From: Halanaerobium hydrogeniformans
GTDB taxonomy: Bacteria; Bacillota; Halanaerobiia; Halanaerobiales; Halanaerobiaceae
Direction: 5' to 3'
Assembly (NCBI RefSeq): GCF_000166415.1
Contig: NC_014654.1
Coordinates: 1,550,001 to 1,614,000 of the forward strand
Length of the DNA: 64,000 bases
Shown: positions 34,871-44,813 of the stretch, piece by piece
How positions within the stretch are numbered: position 1 is the first letter of the stretch
Layout of the letters: each line of letters opens with the position of its first letter
Made by a program: the position numbers and the translations under genes
Notes under the pieces: model-generated
The model's input: the letters and a program-made list of their open reading frames with translations, nothing else
The model's database searches: none
What the model was told of the DNA's origin: nothing

Positions 34871-35177
34871 AGTTTTTCACTTCCTCTTTATATCTAATAT
34901 TTTCCATATTTATAAATTATGCTTTATAATTGCTAAATTTTACTATTGTAATTCCTTATTCTAGATATATAAGAAAATTCCTGCATTAAATTGGAAATTT
35001 TTATATATTTAGCATATATTTTTATAAAATGAAAATTATTTTAGCGGTTAATATCAGCTAAACATCGCTATTTTAAGGGCTTTAGAACTTTTTTAAAATA
35101 ATTTCTAAAAAAATATATATTTGCATAAAAAAACAGCTGGGATTTAATCCAGCTGTCTTAATTGAAAAATTTAATTT
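34871..35177. other. AT-rich intergenic region between cimA end and gspE start
   Basis: No gene is visible in 307 bases. It contains the cimA terminator at its right end. On the minus strand TATAAA near 34935-34930 with a weak TTACAA 17 bases upstream could be the gspE promoter, but the AT content makes this unreliable. Confidence 0.5.
35125..35156 (-). terminator. Terminator of the leu/cimA operon
   Basis: Stem ACAGCTGG/CCAGCTGT around an eight-base loop, followed on the minus strand by seven T, 22 bases past the cimA stop. Confidence 0.9.
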
Positions 35178-36752
35178 TTAGTTATAGCCTAAGCCATCTT
35201 CTATCAATAGCCAGTATTCTATACTGTCTAATAAAGCATCCCAGGAAGCCTGAATAATATTGGTTGAAACACCAATTGTAGTCCATGACTTTTCTAAGTC
35301 TGCTGTTTCGATTAAGACCCTTACCTTGGCTGCAGTTCCATCATTTCCATTTAAAACCCGAACTTTATAATCGATCAATTTGGTTTCTGTTATCTCAGGA
35401 TAAAAAGAAATAAGTGCTTTACGGAAACAATTATCAAGGGCATTAACAGGTCCATCACCTTCAGCGGCAATATGAACTTTTTCTCCCTTAACCGTCATTT
35501 TTACCACAGCTTCGGAGTGAGTTTGATCACCCCTGTTATTACTGTAGGTTCTAAAATCATCGATTTCATAAAATGATTTATAGCCTTTAAATTCTCTAAA
35601 AGCTAAAAGGATTAGAGAAGCCTCTGCTCCTTCAAACTGATAACCCTGATTTTCAAGTTTCTTAACCCGTTTGATCAGTTTTTTAATCATCTCATTTGAG
35701 AAATCATCTAAGTTAAAACCCAGTTCTTTGAGCTTATATTTTAAATTGCTTTTTCCAGCCAGCTCTGATACAAGTACCCGTCTCTCATTACCAACCAGTT
35801 CTGGTTCGATATGCTCATAGGTATTAGGATTTTTACGAACCGCACTTACATGGATTCCACCTTTATGGGTAAAAGCACTTTTACCTACATAAGGCTTATT
35901 ATTCCTGGGAATCAAATTAGCGGTTTCAGTTACAAAAAAGTAGAGTGGTTTTAACTGCTTAAGCTGTTCATCAGAAACCAATCTTTCTCCATACTTAAGC
36001 TGAAGACTGGGTATGATACTGCAGAGATCTGCATTACCACAGCGTTCACCTAAACCACCAACTGTACCCTGAAAATGAACCGCTCCTTCTTCGTAAGCTG
36101 CCAGTGAATTGGCTGTAGCCAGGTTGCCATCATTATGAGCATGAATTCCTAAGTCAATATTAACATGCTCTTTAACCTCTTTCATGATTTTTGTTACCTG
36201 ACTGGGCAGCATTCCTCCATTTGTATCACATAAGACCAGAACCTCAGCTCCTGCATCTTCAGCAGCCTTTAAGGTTCTTAAGGCATATTCTGGATTGTTT
36301 ACATAACCATCAAAGAAATGTTCAGCATCATAGATAACCTTAAGTCCCTCTGATCTTAAAAAGTTAATCGTATCTGTAATCATATTAACATTTTCTTCTA
36401 GAGGAACCTCCAGGGCTTCAGTAACATGAAAATCCCATGATTTAGCAAAGATGGTAACATACTTAACCCCCGAATTAACCAATTTTAAAATATTGGGGTC
36501 TTCACTTGCCTTCATATTGGCTCTTCTTGTTGAACTGAAAGCTGTAATTTCGGCATGTTCAAATTCCATATTTTGAGCTTCTCTGAAAAAGGCCTCATCT
36601 TTTGGATTTGAGCCAGGCCAGCCACCTTCGATAAAATCAATCCCGAAACGATCCAGCTGTCTTGCAATTCTTAACTTGTCATCTAGGGATAAGGAAACCC
36701 CTTCTCCCTGTGACCCATCTCTTAAAGTTGTATCATAAGTTTTTAATCCCAC
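35178..36752 (-). CDS. cimA: (R)-citramalate synthase
   Basis: Condenses pyruvate and acetyl-CoA to citramalate, the entry to threonine-independent isoleucine synthesis. The 524-residue protein begins TYDTTLRDGSQGEGVSLSLD and continues FIEGGWPGSNPKD, the segment that separates CimA from LeuA. Metal ligands occur in GIHAHNDGNLA, and the C-terminal LeuA dimer/regulatory domain (about 390-520) is present. It ends the operon with leuBCD, whose products convert citramalate to 2-oxobutyrate. The start overlaps leuB by 10 bases. Confidence 0.94.
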   Translation of the reverse strand: MGLKTYDTTLRDGSQGEGVSLSLDDKLRIARQLDRFGIDFIEGGWPGSNPKDEAFFREAQNMEFEHAEITAFSSTRRANMKASEDPNILKLVNSGVKYVTIFAKSWDFHVTEALEVPLEENVNMITDTINFLRSEGLKVIYDAEHFFDGYVNNPEYALRTLKAAEDAGAEVLVLCDTNGGMLPSQVTKIMKEVKEHVNIDLGIHAHNDGNLATANSLAAYEEGAVHFQGTVGGLGERCGNADLCSIIPSLQLKYGERLVSDEQLKQLKPLYFFVTETANLIPRNNKPYVGKSAFTHKGGIHVSAVRKNPNTYEHIEPELVGNERRVLVSELAGKSNLKYKLKELGFNLDDFSNEMIKKLIKRVKKLENQGYQFEGAEASLILLAFREFKGYKSFYEIDDFRTYSNNRGDQTHSEAVVKMTVKGEKVHIAAEGDGPVNALDNCFRKALISFYPEITETKLIDYKVRVLNGNDGTAAKVRVLIETADLEKSWTTIGVSTNIIQASWDALLDSIEYWLLIEDGLGYN

Positions 36753-37828
36753 TCTGCATCATTCTCACCTTCCTCATTTGTTTTGATTGACTGAACTAAA
36801 TAGTCGCCAACTTCATCAGTGCTGAGATCCCCTCCTATATCACCTGTAATCATGTTCTTAGATAGGGCATCTACCACTGCAGCTTCTGTTTTTTGAGCCA
36901 GGTCTGGATAATCTAACTGCTGCAGCATCATTGCAGCAGCTAAAACAGCTGCCAGGGGATTGGCAATATTTTGTCCGGCAATATCCGGTGCACTTCCATG
37001 TACAGGTTCAAACATCGAAATGCTATCTGGATTGATATTACCTGAAACAGCCATTCCCATACCTCCCTGGATTTCAGCTCCCAGGTCGGTAATGATATCG
37101 CCAAAAATATTACAGGTTACGATTACATCAAAGATCTCAGGATTGCGGACCATTTTCATGGTAATCGCATCTACCAGATAATGTTCTTTAGCTACATCTG
37201 GATAATTTTCTCCCATCTCTTTAAAGGCACGCTGCCAGAGATTATGGGCATAGGTTAAAACATTACTCTTATCACAGACTGTTAATTTAGGTTTTCTACC
37301 ATATTTTTGAGCGTAGTCAAAGGCATATTTAATAATTCTATCTACACCTTTGCGGGTAGAGATCATCTCCTGAGTAGCTACCTCATCAGGGGTATCTTTT
37401 TTGAGAAAACCTCCGATACCTGCATAAATACCTTCGGTATTTTCTCTTACAACTGTGAAGTTGATATCTTTGACACCTTTCCCTTTAAGTGGGGAAAATT
37501 CTTCTTTATATAATTTAATAGGACGCAGATTGATATATTGATCAAAATAAAAGCGGAGTTTAAGCAGAATACCCTTTTCTAAAAGACCTGGTTCAACTCT
37601 GGGATCACCCACAGCACCAAGATAAATTGCATCAAAGGTTTCCAGCTTATTTAACACCCCATCAGGCATAATTTCTCCTGTTCTGAGATATCTTTCTGCA
37701 CCTAAATCGAACTTTTCAAATTTCAGACCTAAATCATGTTTATCATTAAAATAGTTCAGTACTTTAAGACCCTGTCTTGTTACTTCTTCTCCGATTCCAT
37801 CACCGGGAATATAGGCAATATTACTCAT
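36743..37828 (-). CDS. leuB: 3-isopropylmalate dehydrogenase
   Basis: NAD-dependent oxidative decarboxylation of 3-isopropylmalate, and probably of 3-methylmalate for the citramalate route. The 361-residue protein has IPGDGIGEEV, VRENTEGIYAGIGG, KSNVL, CNIFGDIITDLGAEIQGGMG and FEPVHGSAPDIAGQ. The acidic C-terminal extension (TNEEGENDAEWD) overlaps cimA. It overlaps leuD by one base. Confidence 0.94.
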   Translation of the reverse strand: MSNIAYIPGDGIGEEVTRQGLKVLNYFNDKHDLGLKFEKFDLGAERYLRTGEIMPDGVLNKLETFDAIYLGAVGDPRVEPGLLEKGILLKLRFYFDQYINLRPIKLYKEEFSPLKGKGVKDINFTVVRENTEGIYAGIGGFLKKDTPDEVATQEMISTRKGVDRIIKYAFDYAQKYGRKPKLTVCDKSNVLTYAHNLWQRAFKEMGENYPDVAKEHYLVDAITMKMVRNPEIFDVIVTCNIFGDIITDLGAEIQGGMGMAVSGNINPDSISMFEPVHGSAPDIAGQNIANPLAAVLAAAMMLQQLDYPDLAQKTEAAVVDALSKNMITGDIGGDLSTDEVGDYLVQSIKTNEEGENDAEWD

Positions 37829-38319
37829 TATACACCCACCTTCTTGATGTGCTCAATTAAGCCGCCATCTTTAATAATTTCCTGCATAAAAGGTGGAAAT
37901 GCTTCTGCCTGATAACTTTCACCGGTTCTTAAGTTTTTAACTATTCCCTGATCAATGTCGACCTCAAGTGTATCTCCATTTTCGGTTGCCTCAACTGCTT
38001 CCTGGCATTCTAAAATTGGCAGCCCGATATTGATGGAATTACGATAAAAGATCCTGGCAAAACTTTCTGCTACCACACAGGATACCCCGGCATATTTAAT
38101 AGCCAGTGGGGCATGTTCTCTGGAACTACCTGAGCCAAAGTTCTTACCACCAACTATTATATCACCTTCTTCTACCTGTTCAGCAAAATCTGCATCAATA
38201 TCTTCCATACAGTGAGCTGCAAGTACTTCAGGTGAGGAAGAAGTTAAATAACGGGCTGGAATAATTACATCTGTATCTACATTATCACCATATTTAAATA
38301 CTTTTCCTTTTAATTTCAT
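37828..38319 (-). CDS. leuD: 3-isopropylmalate dehydratase small subunit
   Basis: Swivelling domain of the aconitase-type isomerase. The 163-residue length and [38 protein letters not shown] and [15 protein letters not shown] are characteristic of the two-subunit LeuCD enzyme. It overlaps leuC and leuB by one base each. Confidence 0.95.
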   Translation of the reverse strand: MKLKGKVFKYGDNVDTDVIIPARYLTSSSPEVLAAHCMEDIDADFAEQVEEGDIIVGGKNFGSGSSREHAPLAIKYAGVSCVVAESFARIFYRNSINIGLPILECQEAVEATENGDTLEVDIDQGIVKNLRTGESYQAEAFPPFMQEIIKDGGLIEHIKKVGV

Positions 38320-39584
38320 TATTTGATTACCTCCTCTGGAGCAGCAATAGATCCCTTAACTGCTGATGCAGCTGCAACTGCTGGACTTGCTAGATATACT
38401 TCACTTTGGGGTGAGCCCATTCTACCAACAAAATTACGGTTGGTTGTAGAGATGGCTCTTTCTCCTTCAGCCAAAATACCCATGTGTCCACCAAGACATG
38501 GTCCACAGGTTGGAGTACTGAAGGCAGCACCCGCATCAATAAAGATTTCTACTAAACCTTCATTAACAGCCTGTTTGTAGATATCCTGGGTTCCAGGGAA
38601 GATCAAACAGCGTACATCTGGATGTATTTTATTACCTTCCAGAATCTTAGCTGCTGCTCTCAGGTCTTCAATCCTACCATTTGTACAGGAACCGATTACT
38701 GACTGATGGATCTTAACCTCGCCAGCTTCACTAACTCCCCTTGTATTATCCGGCAGACTTGGGAAAGCAACCTGAGGTTCTATTTTACTTACATCAATCT
38801 CTATTACCTCTTCATATTCTGCATCTTCATCACTCTTATAGATAGTATAATCTCTAACCGCTCTATCTTTTAGATACTCGATAGTTTTATCATCAGCTTC
38901 GATTAGACCAGCTTTTCCACCGGCTTCAATGGCCATATTGGACATGGTCATTCTACCATCCATGGAGAGATTAGAAATAGCTTCTCCAGTAAATTCCATA
39001 GCTTTATATAAAGCACCATCTACACCGATCTTACCGATAGTATAGAGGATTAAGTCTTTACCACTTACCCAGGGCTGTAGTTCCCCTGTGTAAACAAATT
39101 TAATTGTCGGTGGAACCTTAAACCAGGTTTTACCTGTTGCCATTGCGGCAGCCATATCAGTACTACCTACTCCTGTTCCTAGAGCACCTAAAGCACCATA
39201 GGTACAGGTGTGGGAGTCAGCACCAACAATTATTTCTCCAGGTAAGGCAAGGCCTTTTTCCGGCAGTAGTACATGCTCTATTCCCATCTGACCGATTTCG
39301 AAGAAATTTGTCAGCTCATGTTTGCGGGCAAACTCACGCAGCATTTTTACCTGCTCAGCAGCCTGAATATCTTTACTTGGAGCAAAATGGTCAGGTACAA
39401 TAACTACTCTATCTTTATCAAAAACAGTCTCAACACCAATTTTATTAAATTCCTCAATTGCAACCGGGGTGGTGATATCATTACCTAAAACAATATCTAC
39501 CTCAGCATTAACTATTTGGCCCGGTTTAAGCTCATCATGTTCTGTATGAGCTGCAATGATTTTTTCTATCATCGTCATTCCCAT
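38319..39584 (-). CDS. leuC: 3-isopropylmalate dehydratase large subunit
   Basis: Iron-sulfur hydro-lyase that isomerises 2- to 3-isopropylmalate and citramalate-derived intermediates. The 421-residue protein shows [20 protein letters not shown], the cluster cysteines in [15 protein letters not shown] and [12 protein letters not shown], and [10 protein letters not shown]. The length is that of the short anaerobe/archaeal-type LeuC. Start alternatives within MGMTMIEK cannot be separated. Confidence 0.95.
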   Translation of the reverse strand: MGMTMIEKIIAAHTEHDELKPGQIVNAEVDIVLGNDITTPVAIEEFNKIGVETVFDKDRVVIVPDHFAPSKDIQAAEQVKMLREFARKHELTNFFEIGQMGIEHVLLPEKGLALPGEIIVGADSHTCTYGALGALGTGVGSTDMAAAMATGKTWFKVPPTIKFVYTGELQPWVSGKDLILYTIGKIGVDGALYKAMEFTGEAISNLSMDGRMTMSNMAIEAGGKAGLIEADDKTIEYLKDRAVRDYTIYKSDEDAEYEEVIEIDVSKIEPQVAFPSLPDNTRGVSEAGEVKIHQSVIGSCTNGRIEDLRAAAKILEGNKIHPDVRCLIFPGTQDIYKQAVNEGLVEIFIDAGAAFSTPTCGPCLGGHMGILAEGERAISTTNRNFVGRMGSPQSEVYLASPAVAAASAVKGSIAAPEEVIK

Positions 39585-39625
39585 CTAAATATCCACTCCT
39601 CTTATTGATTTATATAATTTTAATA

Positions 39626-41149
39626 TTACTTATTATTCTTATTATAGACAAGATATTTATTTATTGCATCAAGATAAGCAATTGCACTTGCCTCAGTAAT
39701 ATCAGTTTGAGATGAGCGGCCTGTATAGATCTTGCCGTCTATCTCAACAGCTACAAATGATTCACCTAAGGCATCTTTACCTTCTGTTACAGCATCAATT
39801 TTATAGGACATTAATTTAATATCTTCCATTCCTGTTAATTCATTGATCGTCTGGAATATCGCATCTACAGGTCCATCACCATTACAGGCTGCTGTCTGAA
39901 TTACCTCATCATCTTTGAGAAGCCTTATAGTAGCGGTTGGCAATAGTCCTTTACCTGTCATTACAGAAATATATTCTAATTCATAGACTTTTTCATAATC
40001 ATAAAGTTCATTATCAAGTAAGGCAAAAATATCTGCATTACTGACATTTTTCTTTTTGTCTGCTAGATCTTTAAACCTTTTAAAGAAATTATTAAAGGTT
40101 TTATCATCAAGTTCATAATCATACTTTTCTAAGAAGTCCTTAAGAGCATGACGACCTGAGTGTTTACCTAAGACAAGCTTGTTCTGTTCTAAACCGATTG
40201 TTTTAGCATCCATGATTTCATAGGTCGTTCTTTCTTTAATTACTCCATCCTGGTGGATACCTGATTCATGGGCAAAAGCATTTGCCCCAACAATAGCCTT
40301 ATTAGGCTGGATGGACATCCCGGTAGAATTGGAAACAAGTTTGCTTAATCTGGCAATTTGAGTTGTATCCTGGGTGATCTCCATATCATAATAATCCTGT
40401 CTGGTATAGAGAGCCATTACGATCTCTTCAAGAGCTGCATTACCCGCTCTTTCGCCGATCCCGTTAACTGAAACCTCTACCTGAGTGGCTCCATTTTCTA
40501 TTGCTGCCAGAGAGTTAGCAACTGCCAGTCCTAGATCATTATGGCAGTGAACACTGATCTCTGCCTGATCAATTAAAGGAGTATTTTCTTTAATTGTTTT
40601 AATTAAATTACCGAATTCACTTGGGACTATATAACCTACTGTATCAGGTATATTTACCACCTTTGCTCCAGCTTCAATAACCGCATTTAATAATCTGCAT
40701 AAAAAGTCAACATCACTGCGGGCTGCATCTTCAGCTGAAAACTCGATGTTATCGGTATACTGTTTGGCATATTTGATAGCTTCAACAGCACTGTTTAAGA
40801 CCTCATCTTCGGTCATTTTAAGCTTGTATTTTAAATGAATGGGAGAAGAAGCGATAAAGATATGAAGTCTTGGGTTGACGGCACCTTTAAGTGCATCCCA
40901 GGCTCTATCAATATCTTTTTTGCGGCATCTACAGAGGGCAGCAACCTCTATTTCTTTAATATTATCTGCCACCATTTTAACCGCGTTAAAATCTCCATCA
41001 GAGGCGATTGGAAAACCCGCTTCTATCACATTAACCCTCATTTTTTCTAATTGTTTGGCAATGGCAAGTTTTTCTTCAGGAATCAAAGTCACACCTGGAG
41101 ATTGTTCACCATCCCTTAATGTTGTATCAAAAAACTTAACTGTTTTCAT
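39626..41149 (-). CDS. leuA: 2-isopropylmalate synthase
   Basis: First committed step of leucine synthesis from 2-ketoisovalerate and acetyl-CoA. The 507 residues begin KFFDTTLRDGEQSPGVTL, with EAGFPIASDGDF, SVHCHNDLGLAVANSLAA and NGIGERAGNAALEEI. The C-terminal regulatory domain (about 385-500) should confer leucine feedback. It differs from CimA in the GEQSPGV entry motif, so both enzymes are present. Confidence 0.95.
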   Translation of the reverse strand: MKTVKFFDTTLRDGEQSPGVTLIPEEKLAIAKQLEKMRVNVIEAGFPIASDGDFNAVKMVADNIKEIEVAALCRCRKKDIDRAWDALKGAVNPRLHIFIASSPIHLKYKLKMTEDEVLNSAVEAIKYAKQYTDNIEFSAEDAARSDVDFLCRLLNAVIEAGAKVVNIPDTVGYIVPSEFGNLIKTIKENTPLIDQAEISVHCHNDLGLAVANSLAAIENGATQVEVSVNGIGERAGNAALEEIVMALYTRQDYYDMEITQDTTQIARLSKLVSNSTGMSIQPNKAIVGANAFAHESGIHQDGVIKERTTYEIMDAKTIGLEQNKLVLGKHSGRHALKDFLEKYDYELDDKTFNNFFKRFKDLADKKKNVSNADIFALLDNELYDYEKVYELEYISVMTGKGLLPTATIRLLKDDEVIQTAACNGDGPVDAIFQTINELTGMEDIKLMSYKIDAVTEGKDALGESFVAVEIDGKIYTGRSSQTDITEASAIAYLDAINKYLVYNKNNK

Positions 41150-41167
41150 ATTTCTTCACCACCTTAT

Positions 41168-42154
41168 TTAGTCAATCCATGACATCATCTTTCTTAATCT
41201 ATCTCCTACTTCTTCGATTAATGATTCTTCATCTTTTTTGGTTAGAGAGTTAAATACAGGTCTGTTGGCCTGATTTTCTAAGATCCAGCTGCGGGCAAAT
41301 TCTCCATTCTGAATATCTGCCAGCACCTCTTTCATGTTTTCTCTAACATGATCATCTATTATTTTTGGTCCAACTGTTAAATCACCATATTGAGCTGTAT
41401 CACTGATAGAATCACGCATGGTTGAAATTCCACCTTCAAACATTAAATCAACGATTAACTTGAGTTCATTTAAACATTCAAAATAGGCGATTTCTGGCTG
41501 ATAGCCTGCTTCAACGAGAGTTTCAAAGCCAGCTTTTACCAGAGCAGTTGCTCCACCACATAAAACAGCCTGTTCTCCAAAAAGATCGGTTTCTGTTTCT
41601 TCTTTAAAGCTGGTTTCGATTACACCTGCATGAGTACAGCCAATAGCTTTAGCATAGGCTAAACCAATATTATAGGCATTGGAGGTATAATCCTGATAAA
41701 CTGCCAGTAAACCGGGAACACCTTTACCATCTACATAAAGTCTTCTCACCAGGTGACCCGGACTTTTAGGCGCTACCATAAGTACATCTACATTTTTTGG
41801 TGGAACTATCTGATCATAATGGATATTAAAACCATGAGAGAAAACCAGAGTATTTCCATCTTCTAGATTTCCTTCAATATCATTTTTAAATACAGAAGCC
41901 TGTTTGATATCAGGAATTAAGATCTGAATAACATCTGCTTTTGCACTTGCTTCTGCAGTTGTATAAACATCAAAGCCATCTTCTTCTGCAACTTCCCAGC
42001 TGCTGCTTTCTTTTCTTAAGCCAATAATTGTGTTTACTCCACTATCTTTAAGGTTTTGTGCCTGGGCATGGCCCTGACTTCCATAACCGATAACTGCTAC
42101 TACCTTATCTTCTAAATACTTTAGATCTGCATCTTTATCATAATAAATTTCCAT
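41168..42154 (-). CDS. ilvC: Ketol-acid reductoisomerase
   Basis: Isomerises and reduces acetolactate or acetohydroxybutyrate. The 328-residue class I enzyme has the nucleotide motif [19 protein letters not shown] and VMMVAPK-like [15 protein letters not shown]. Metal ligands lie in [12 protein letters not shown] and in [15 protein letters not shown]. The beta2-alphaB loop reads [12 protein letters not shown], typical of NADPH-using forms. It follows ilvN and precedes leuA in the same direction. Confidence 0.95.
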   Translation of the reverse strand: MEIYYDKDADLKYLEDKVVAVIGYGSQGHAQAQNLKDSGVNTIIGLRKESSSWEVAEEDGFDVYTTAEASAKADVIQILIPDIKQASVFKNDIEGNLEDGNTLVFSHGFNIHYDQIVPPKNVDVLMVAPKSPGHLVRRLYVDGKGVPGLLAVYQDYTSNAYNIGLAYAKAIGCTHAGVIETSFKEETETDLFGEQAVLCGGATALVKAGFETLVEAGYQPEIAYFECLNELKLIVDLMFEGGISTMRDSISDTAQYGDLTVGPKIIDDHVRENMKEVLADIQNGEFARSWILENQANRPVFNSLTKKDEESLIEEVGDRLRKMMSWID

Positions 42155-42179
42155 TGTATCTATCCCCTTTTATTTATAA

Positions 42180-42668
42180 TTATCTTTCTATTGCCTGTCC
42201 CCTGCTTAAAGCAACGATTCCTGTTCTAACAAATTCAGCGATACCAAAATCACGCAGTAGTTCTGTTAAAGCCTCTAATTTATCCTGAGTACCTGTAGCC
42301 TCGATCATTAAACTGTCAGCAGCTACATCAACGATTTGAGCTCTAAAAGTATCAGCAATCTGGATAATTTCAGAGCGCTGTTTACGGGTACATTTAACCC
42401 TGATTAAGATCAAATCTCTTTCTACAATCTGACTTTGATCAAGTTCTTTGATCTTTAAGACATTGATCAGCTTATGGAGCTGTTTTGTAACCTGTTCTAA
42501 GGTTTTTTCATCACCATGAACTACGATCGTCATCCTTGATATTTCAGGATTTTCTGTTTTACCAACATTAAGACTTTCTATATTAAAATTGCGACGACTA
42601 AAAAGACCAGCAACCCTTGTTAAAACACCTGGTTTATTAAGAACAGAAACTGATAAAATATGTGTCAT
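42180..42668 (-). CDS. ilvN: Acetolactate synthase regulatory subunit
   Basis: A 162-residue ACT-domain protein (HILSVSVLNKPGVLTRVAGLFSRRNFNIESL in two parts) that binds valine and controls the catalytic subunit. The C-terminal domain includes IVDVAADSLMIEATGT. It starts three bases after the ilvB stop. Confidence 0.95.
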   Translation of the reverse strand: MTHILSVSVLNKPGVLTRVAGLFSRRNFNIESLNVGKTENPEISRMTIVVHGDEKTLEQVTKQLHKLINVLKIKELDQSQIVERDLILIRVKCTRKQRSEIIQIADTFRAQIVDVAADSLMIEATGTQDKLEALTELLRDFGIAEFVRTGIVALSRGQAIER

Positions 42669-42671
42669 TTT

Positions 42672-44342
42672 TTATCCCCCTATCATATCTTTTAAGCCAG
42701 CACCAGCCGGTACCATCGGATAAACATTTTCTTCTTCTGGAATTCTAATATCCACTAAGGCAGGACCATCATGTTCCATAGCCCCTTTGATAACAGCATC
42801 TAAATTGCTTTTTTTCTCTACTCTTTTTGCCCAGATTCCGTAAGCATCTGCCATTTTAATGAAATCTGGAGCAGGTATTTTGGTAGAAGCATATCTTTTA
42901 TCAAAGAAGAACTCCTGCCACTGCCTGACCATTCCTAAAAAGTTATTGTTAAAGATAAAAATCTTAATAGGAATATTATATGTCTGAGCAGTCCCCAATT
43001 CCTGTAGATTCATCTGAATACTGCCATCACCTGCAATTAAAATTACTTTTTCATCGGGCTGTCCTATCTGTGCCCCGATTGCTGCTGGAAGACCATAACC
43101 CATGGTTCCTAAACCACCAGATGTAATAAACTGGCGCGGTTTTTGATATTTATGGAACTGAGCAGCCCACATCTGATGCTGACCAACCTCTGTAACTATG
43201 GTCGCATCACCTTTAGTAAATTTATCTATTTCTTCCATCACATACTGTGGTTTAATTACCTCACTACCATCATCTTCATATTTAAGTGGGTATTTTTCTT
43301 TGAGTTCTTTGATCCTCTGCTGCCATTCTCCCATTTCTTTTTCTTCTATATGTGGTAATAGCTCATTTAAAACAGCTTTAATATCTCCTACAATCGGAAC
43401 TTCTACATCTAAATTTTTACCTATTTCTGCAGGATCTATATCGATCTGTACTATATCTGCATCTGCTGCAAATTCATCCAGTTTACCTGTTACCCGGTCA
43501 TCAAAACGGGCTCCAACCGCAATCAATAAATCTGCTTCGGTTGTGGCCAGATTTGCATATTGAGTACCGTGCATCCCCAACATCTCCAGAGCAAGCTCTT
43601 TATCTTCTGGATAAATACCCAGCCCCATCAGGGTTGTAGTTATCGGTATTTTTGCCTTGTCTACCAGGGCTCTAATCTCCTGATCAGCTCCAGAAATAAC
43701 GGCTCCTCCACCAACATAAAGCAGTGGTCTTTTAGCATTATTAATCGCCTTAGCAGCTTTATTAATCTGCAGTTTATGACCTTCAAAATTAGGTCTGTAA
43801 CCAGGTAAGTTAATAGTATCTGGATATTCAAACTCCATTTCAGCCTGGGTTACATCTTTGGCCAGGTCGATTAAAACAGGTCCCGGTCTGCCAGTTCTGG
43901 CAATATGAAATGCTTCTTTAATGGTTCTTGCCAGATCTTTGATATCGGTTATTAAAAAATTATGCTTGGTAATCGGTAAAGAAATACCCGTAATATCAGC
44001 TTCCTGAAATCCATCTGTACCGATTAAAGCACTTGGTACCTGGCCTGTAAAAGCAACGATTGGTACCGAATCCATCTGAGCTGTTGCCAGTCCAGTCACA
44101 AGGTTGGTCCCTCCAGGTCCGGAGGTTGCGATACAGACCCCAACCTTACCTGTACTTCTTGCATAGCCATCAGCTGCATGAATTACTCCCTGTTCATGAC
44201 GTCCTAAATAGTGTTTAAGGGATGAAGAAAATAGAGCATCATAAAGATTAATAACTGCTCCTCCCGGATAGCCAAAGACTACATCAACATTTTCTTTCTT
44301 TAAAGATTCAATAATAATTTGTCCACCATTCATTTTTGGCAT
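42672..44342 (-). CDS. ilvB: Acetolactate synthase catalytic subunit
   Basis: ThDP enzyme making acetolactate and acetohydroxybutyrate. It has VDVVFGYPGGAVINLYDAL, HEQGVIHAADGYAR, SGPGGTNLVTGLATAQMDS, and the ThDP/Mg motif LIAGDGSIQMNLQELGTA with NNNFLGMVRQWQE. The start is ATG 44342 (MPKMNGGQ), behind GGAGGTGAATTT, giving 556 residues. A frame extending to 44396 would lie within the leader and terminator. Expression is probably controlled by the terminator at 44361-44407. Confidence 0.95.
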   Translation of the reverse strand: MPKMNGGQIIIESLKKENVDVVFGYPGGAVINLYDALFSSSLKHYLGRHEQGVIHAADGYARSTGKVGVCIATSGPGGTNLVTGLATAQMDSVPIVAFTGQVPSALIGTDGFQEADITGISLPITKHNFLITDIKDLARTIKEAFHIARTGRPGPVLIDLAKDVTQAEMEFEYPDTINLPGYRPNFEGHKLQINKAAKAINNAKRPLLYVGGGAVISGADQEIRALVDKAKIPITTTLMGLGIYPEDKELALEMLGMHGTQYANLATTEADLLIAVGARFDDRVTGKLDEFAADADIVQIDIDPAEIGKNLDVEVPIVGDIKAVLNELLPHIEEKEMGEWQQRIKELKEKYPLKYEDDGSEVIKPQYVMEEIDKFTKGDATIVTEVGQHQMWAAQFHKYQKPRQFITSGGLGTMGYGLPAAIGAQIGQPDEKVILIAGDGSIQMNLQELGTAQTYNIPIKIFIFNNNFLGMVRQWQEFFFDKRYASTKIPAPDFIKMADAYGIWAKRVEKKSNLDAVIKGAMEHDGPALVDIRIPEEENVYPMVPAGAGLKDMIGG

Positions 44343-44360
44343 AAATTCACCTCCAGGTGA

Positions 44361-44407
44361 TTTTAAAAAAATATATAAAAATAGCCCTGAATACAATTAT
44401 CCAAGGC
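44361..44407 (-). terminator. Intrinsic terminator in the ilvB leader (candidate attenuator)
   Basis: On the minus strand GCCTTGGA (44407-44400) and TTCAGGGC (44391-44384) form an eight-pair stem, with two G-U pairs, around TAATTGTA. It is followed by TATTTTTATATATTTTTTT and lies just before the ilvB ribosome-binding site. An upstream segment TCTAAGGC (44620-44613) could pair with the 5' arm as an antiterminator. Confidence 0.65.
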
Positions 44408-44739
44408 AGAAAATAGGTCTAAGATATTATTAATAATTTTATCTAAAGCAAAAACTAAAAAATGTTAAGCTAAGGAATAATTATAAAAATTCCATAATAT
44501 AATAATTTTAAACTAAAGGATAGAGCTAGGTATTTATTACTTAAATATTATTCTCTAATATGTAAGGAGTTAATATTTAAATTTTAAATAATAGTTTTTC
44601 TTTTAGTTTAAAGCCTTAGATTTAGTAATTATTAAATATCTTAGATGAAGCAAAACTCTACTCTACTACTTGATATTGTTGAAACTCCATCTTGATTTAT
44701 TCTTTTCTATAATACTAGAAATTATCAGTATTTAATCAT

Positions 44740-44768
44740 ACTATACTAAATAATTTAGAAATAATCAA
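44740..44768 (-). promoter_or_regulatory. Candidate promoter of the ilvB-ilvN-ilvC-leu operon
   Basis: TTGATT (44768-44763), 17-base spacer, TATAGT (44745-44740). It would give a leader of about 390 nt before ilvB. The -35 box lies inside the 3' arm of the hairpin that follows ilvD. Confidence 0.6.
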
Positions 44769-44806
44769 TACCTATCAGTAATTAGTCCCGATAAGTATTG
44801 ATTATT
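44760..44806 (-). repeat. 17-base inverted repeat after ilvD
   Basis: Arms 44806-44790 and 44776-44760 (AATAATCAATAC...) pair over 17 positions with one wobble, around a 13-base loop. It begins eight bases past the ilvD stop. It could end or protect the ilvD message, though the following T-run is poor. The stretch from 44408 to 44739 is AT-rich, shows no ORF and no T-box consensus. Confidence 0.6.
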
Positions 44807-44813
44807 TTCATTT

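Noticed and set aside
43198-43563. A 121-residue plus-strand ORF opposite ilvB
   Set aside because: Antisense to a strongly conserved catalytic region of acetolactate synthase; no start signal.
44343-44813. T-box riboswitch before ilvB
   Set aside because: A terminator is present but the T-box core sequence and recognisable stem I elements are not seen on the minus strand.
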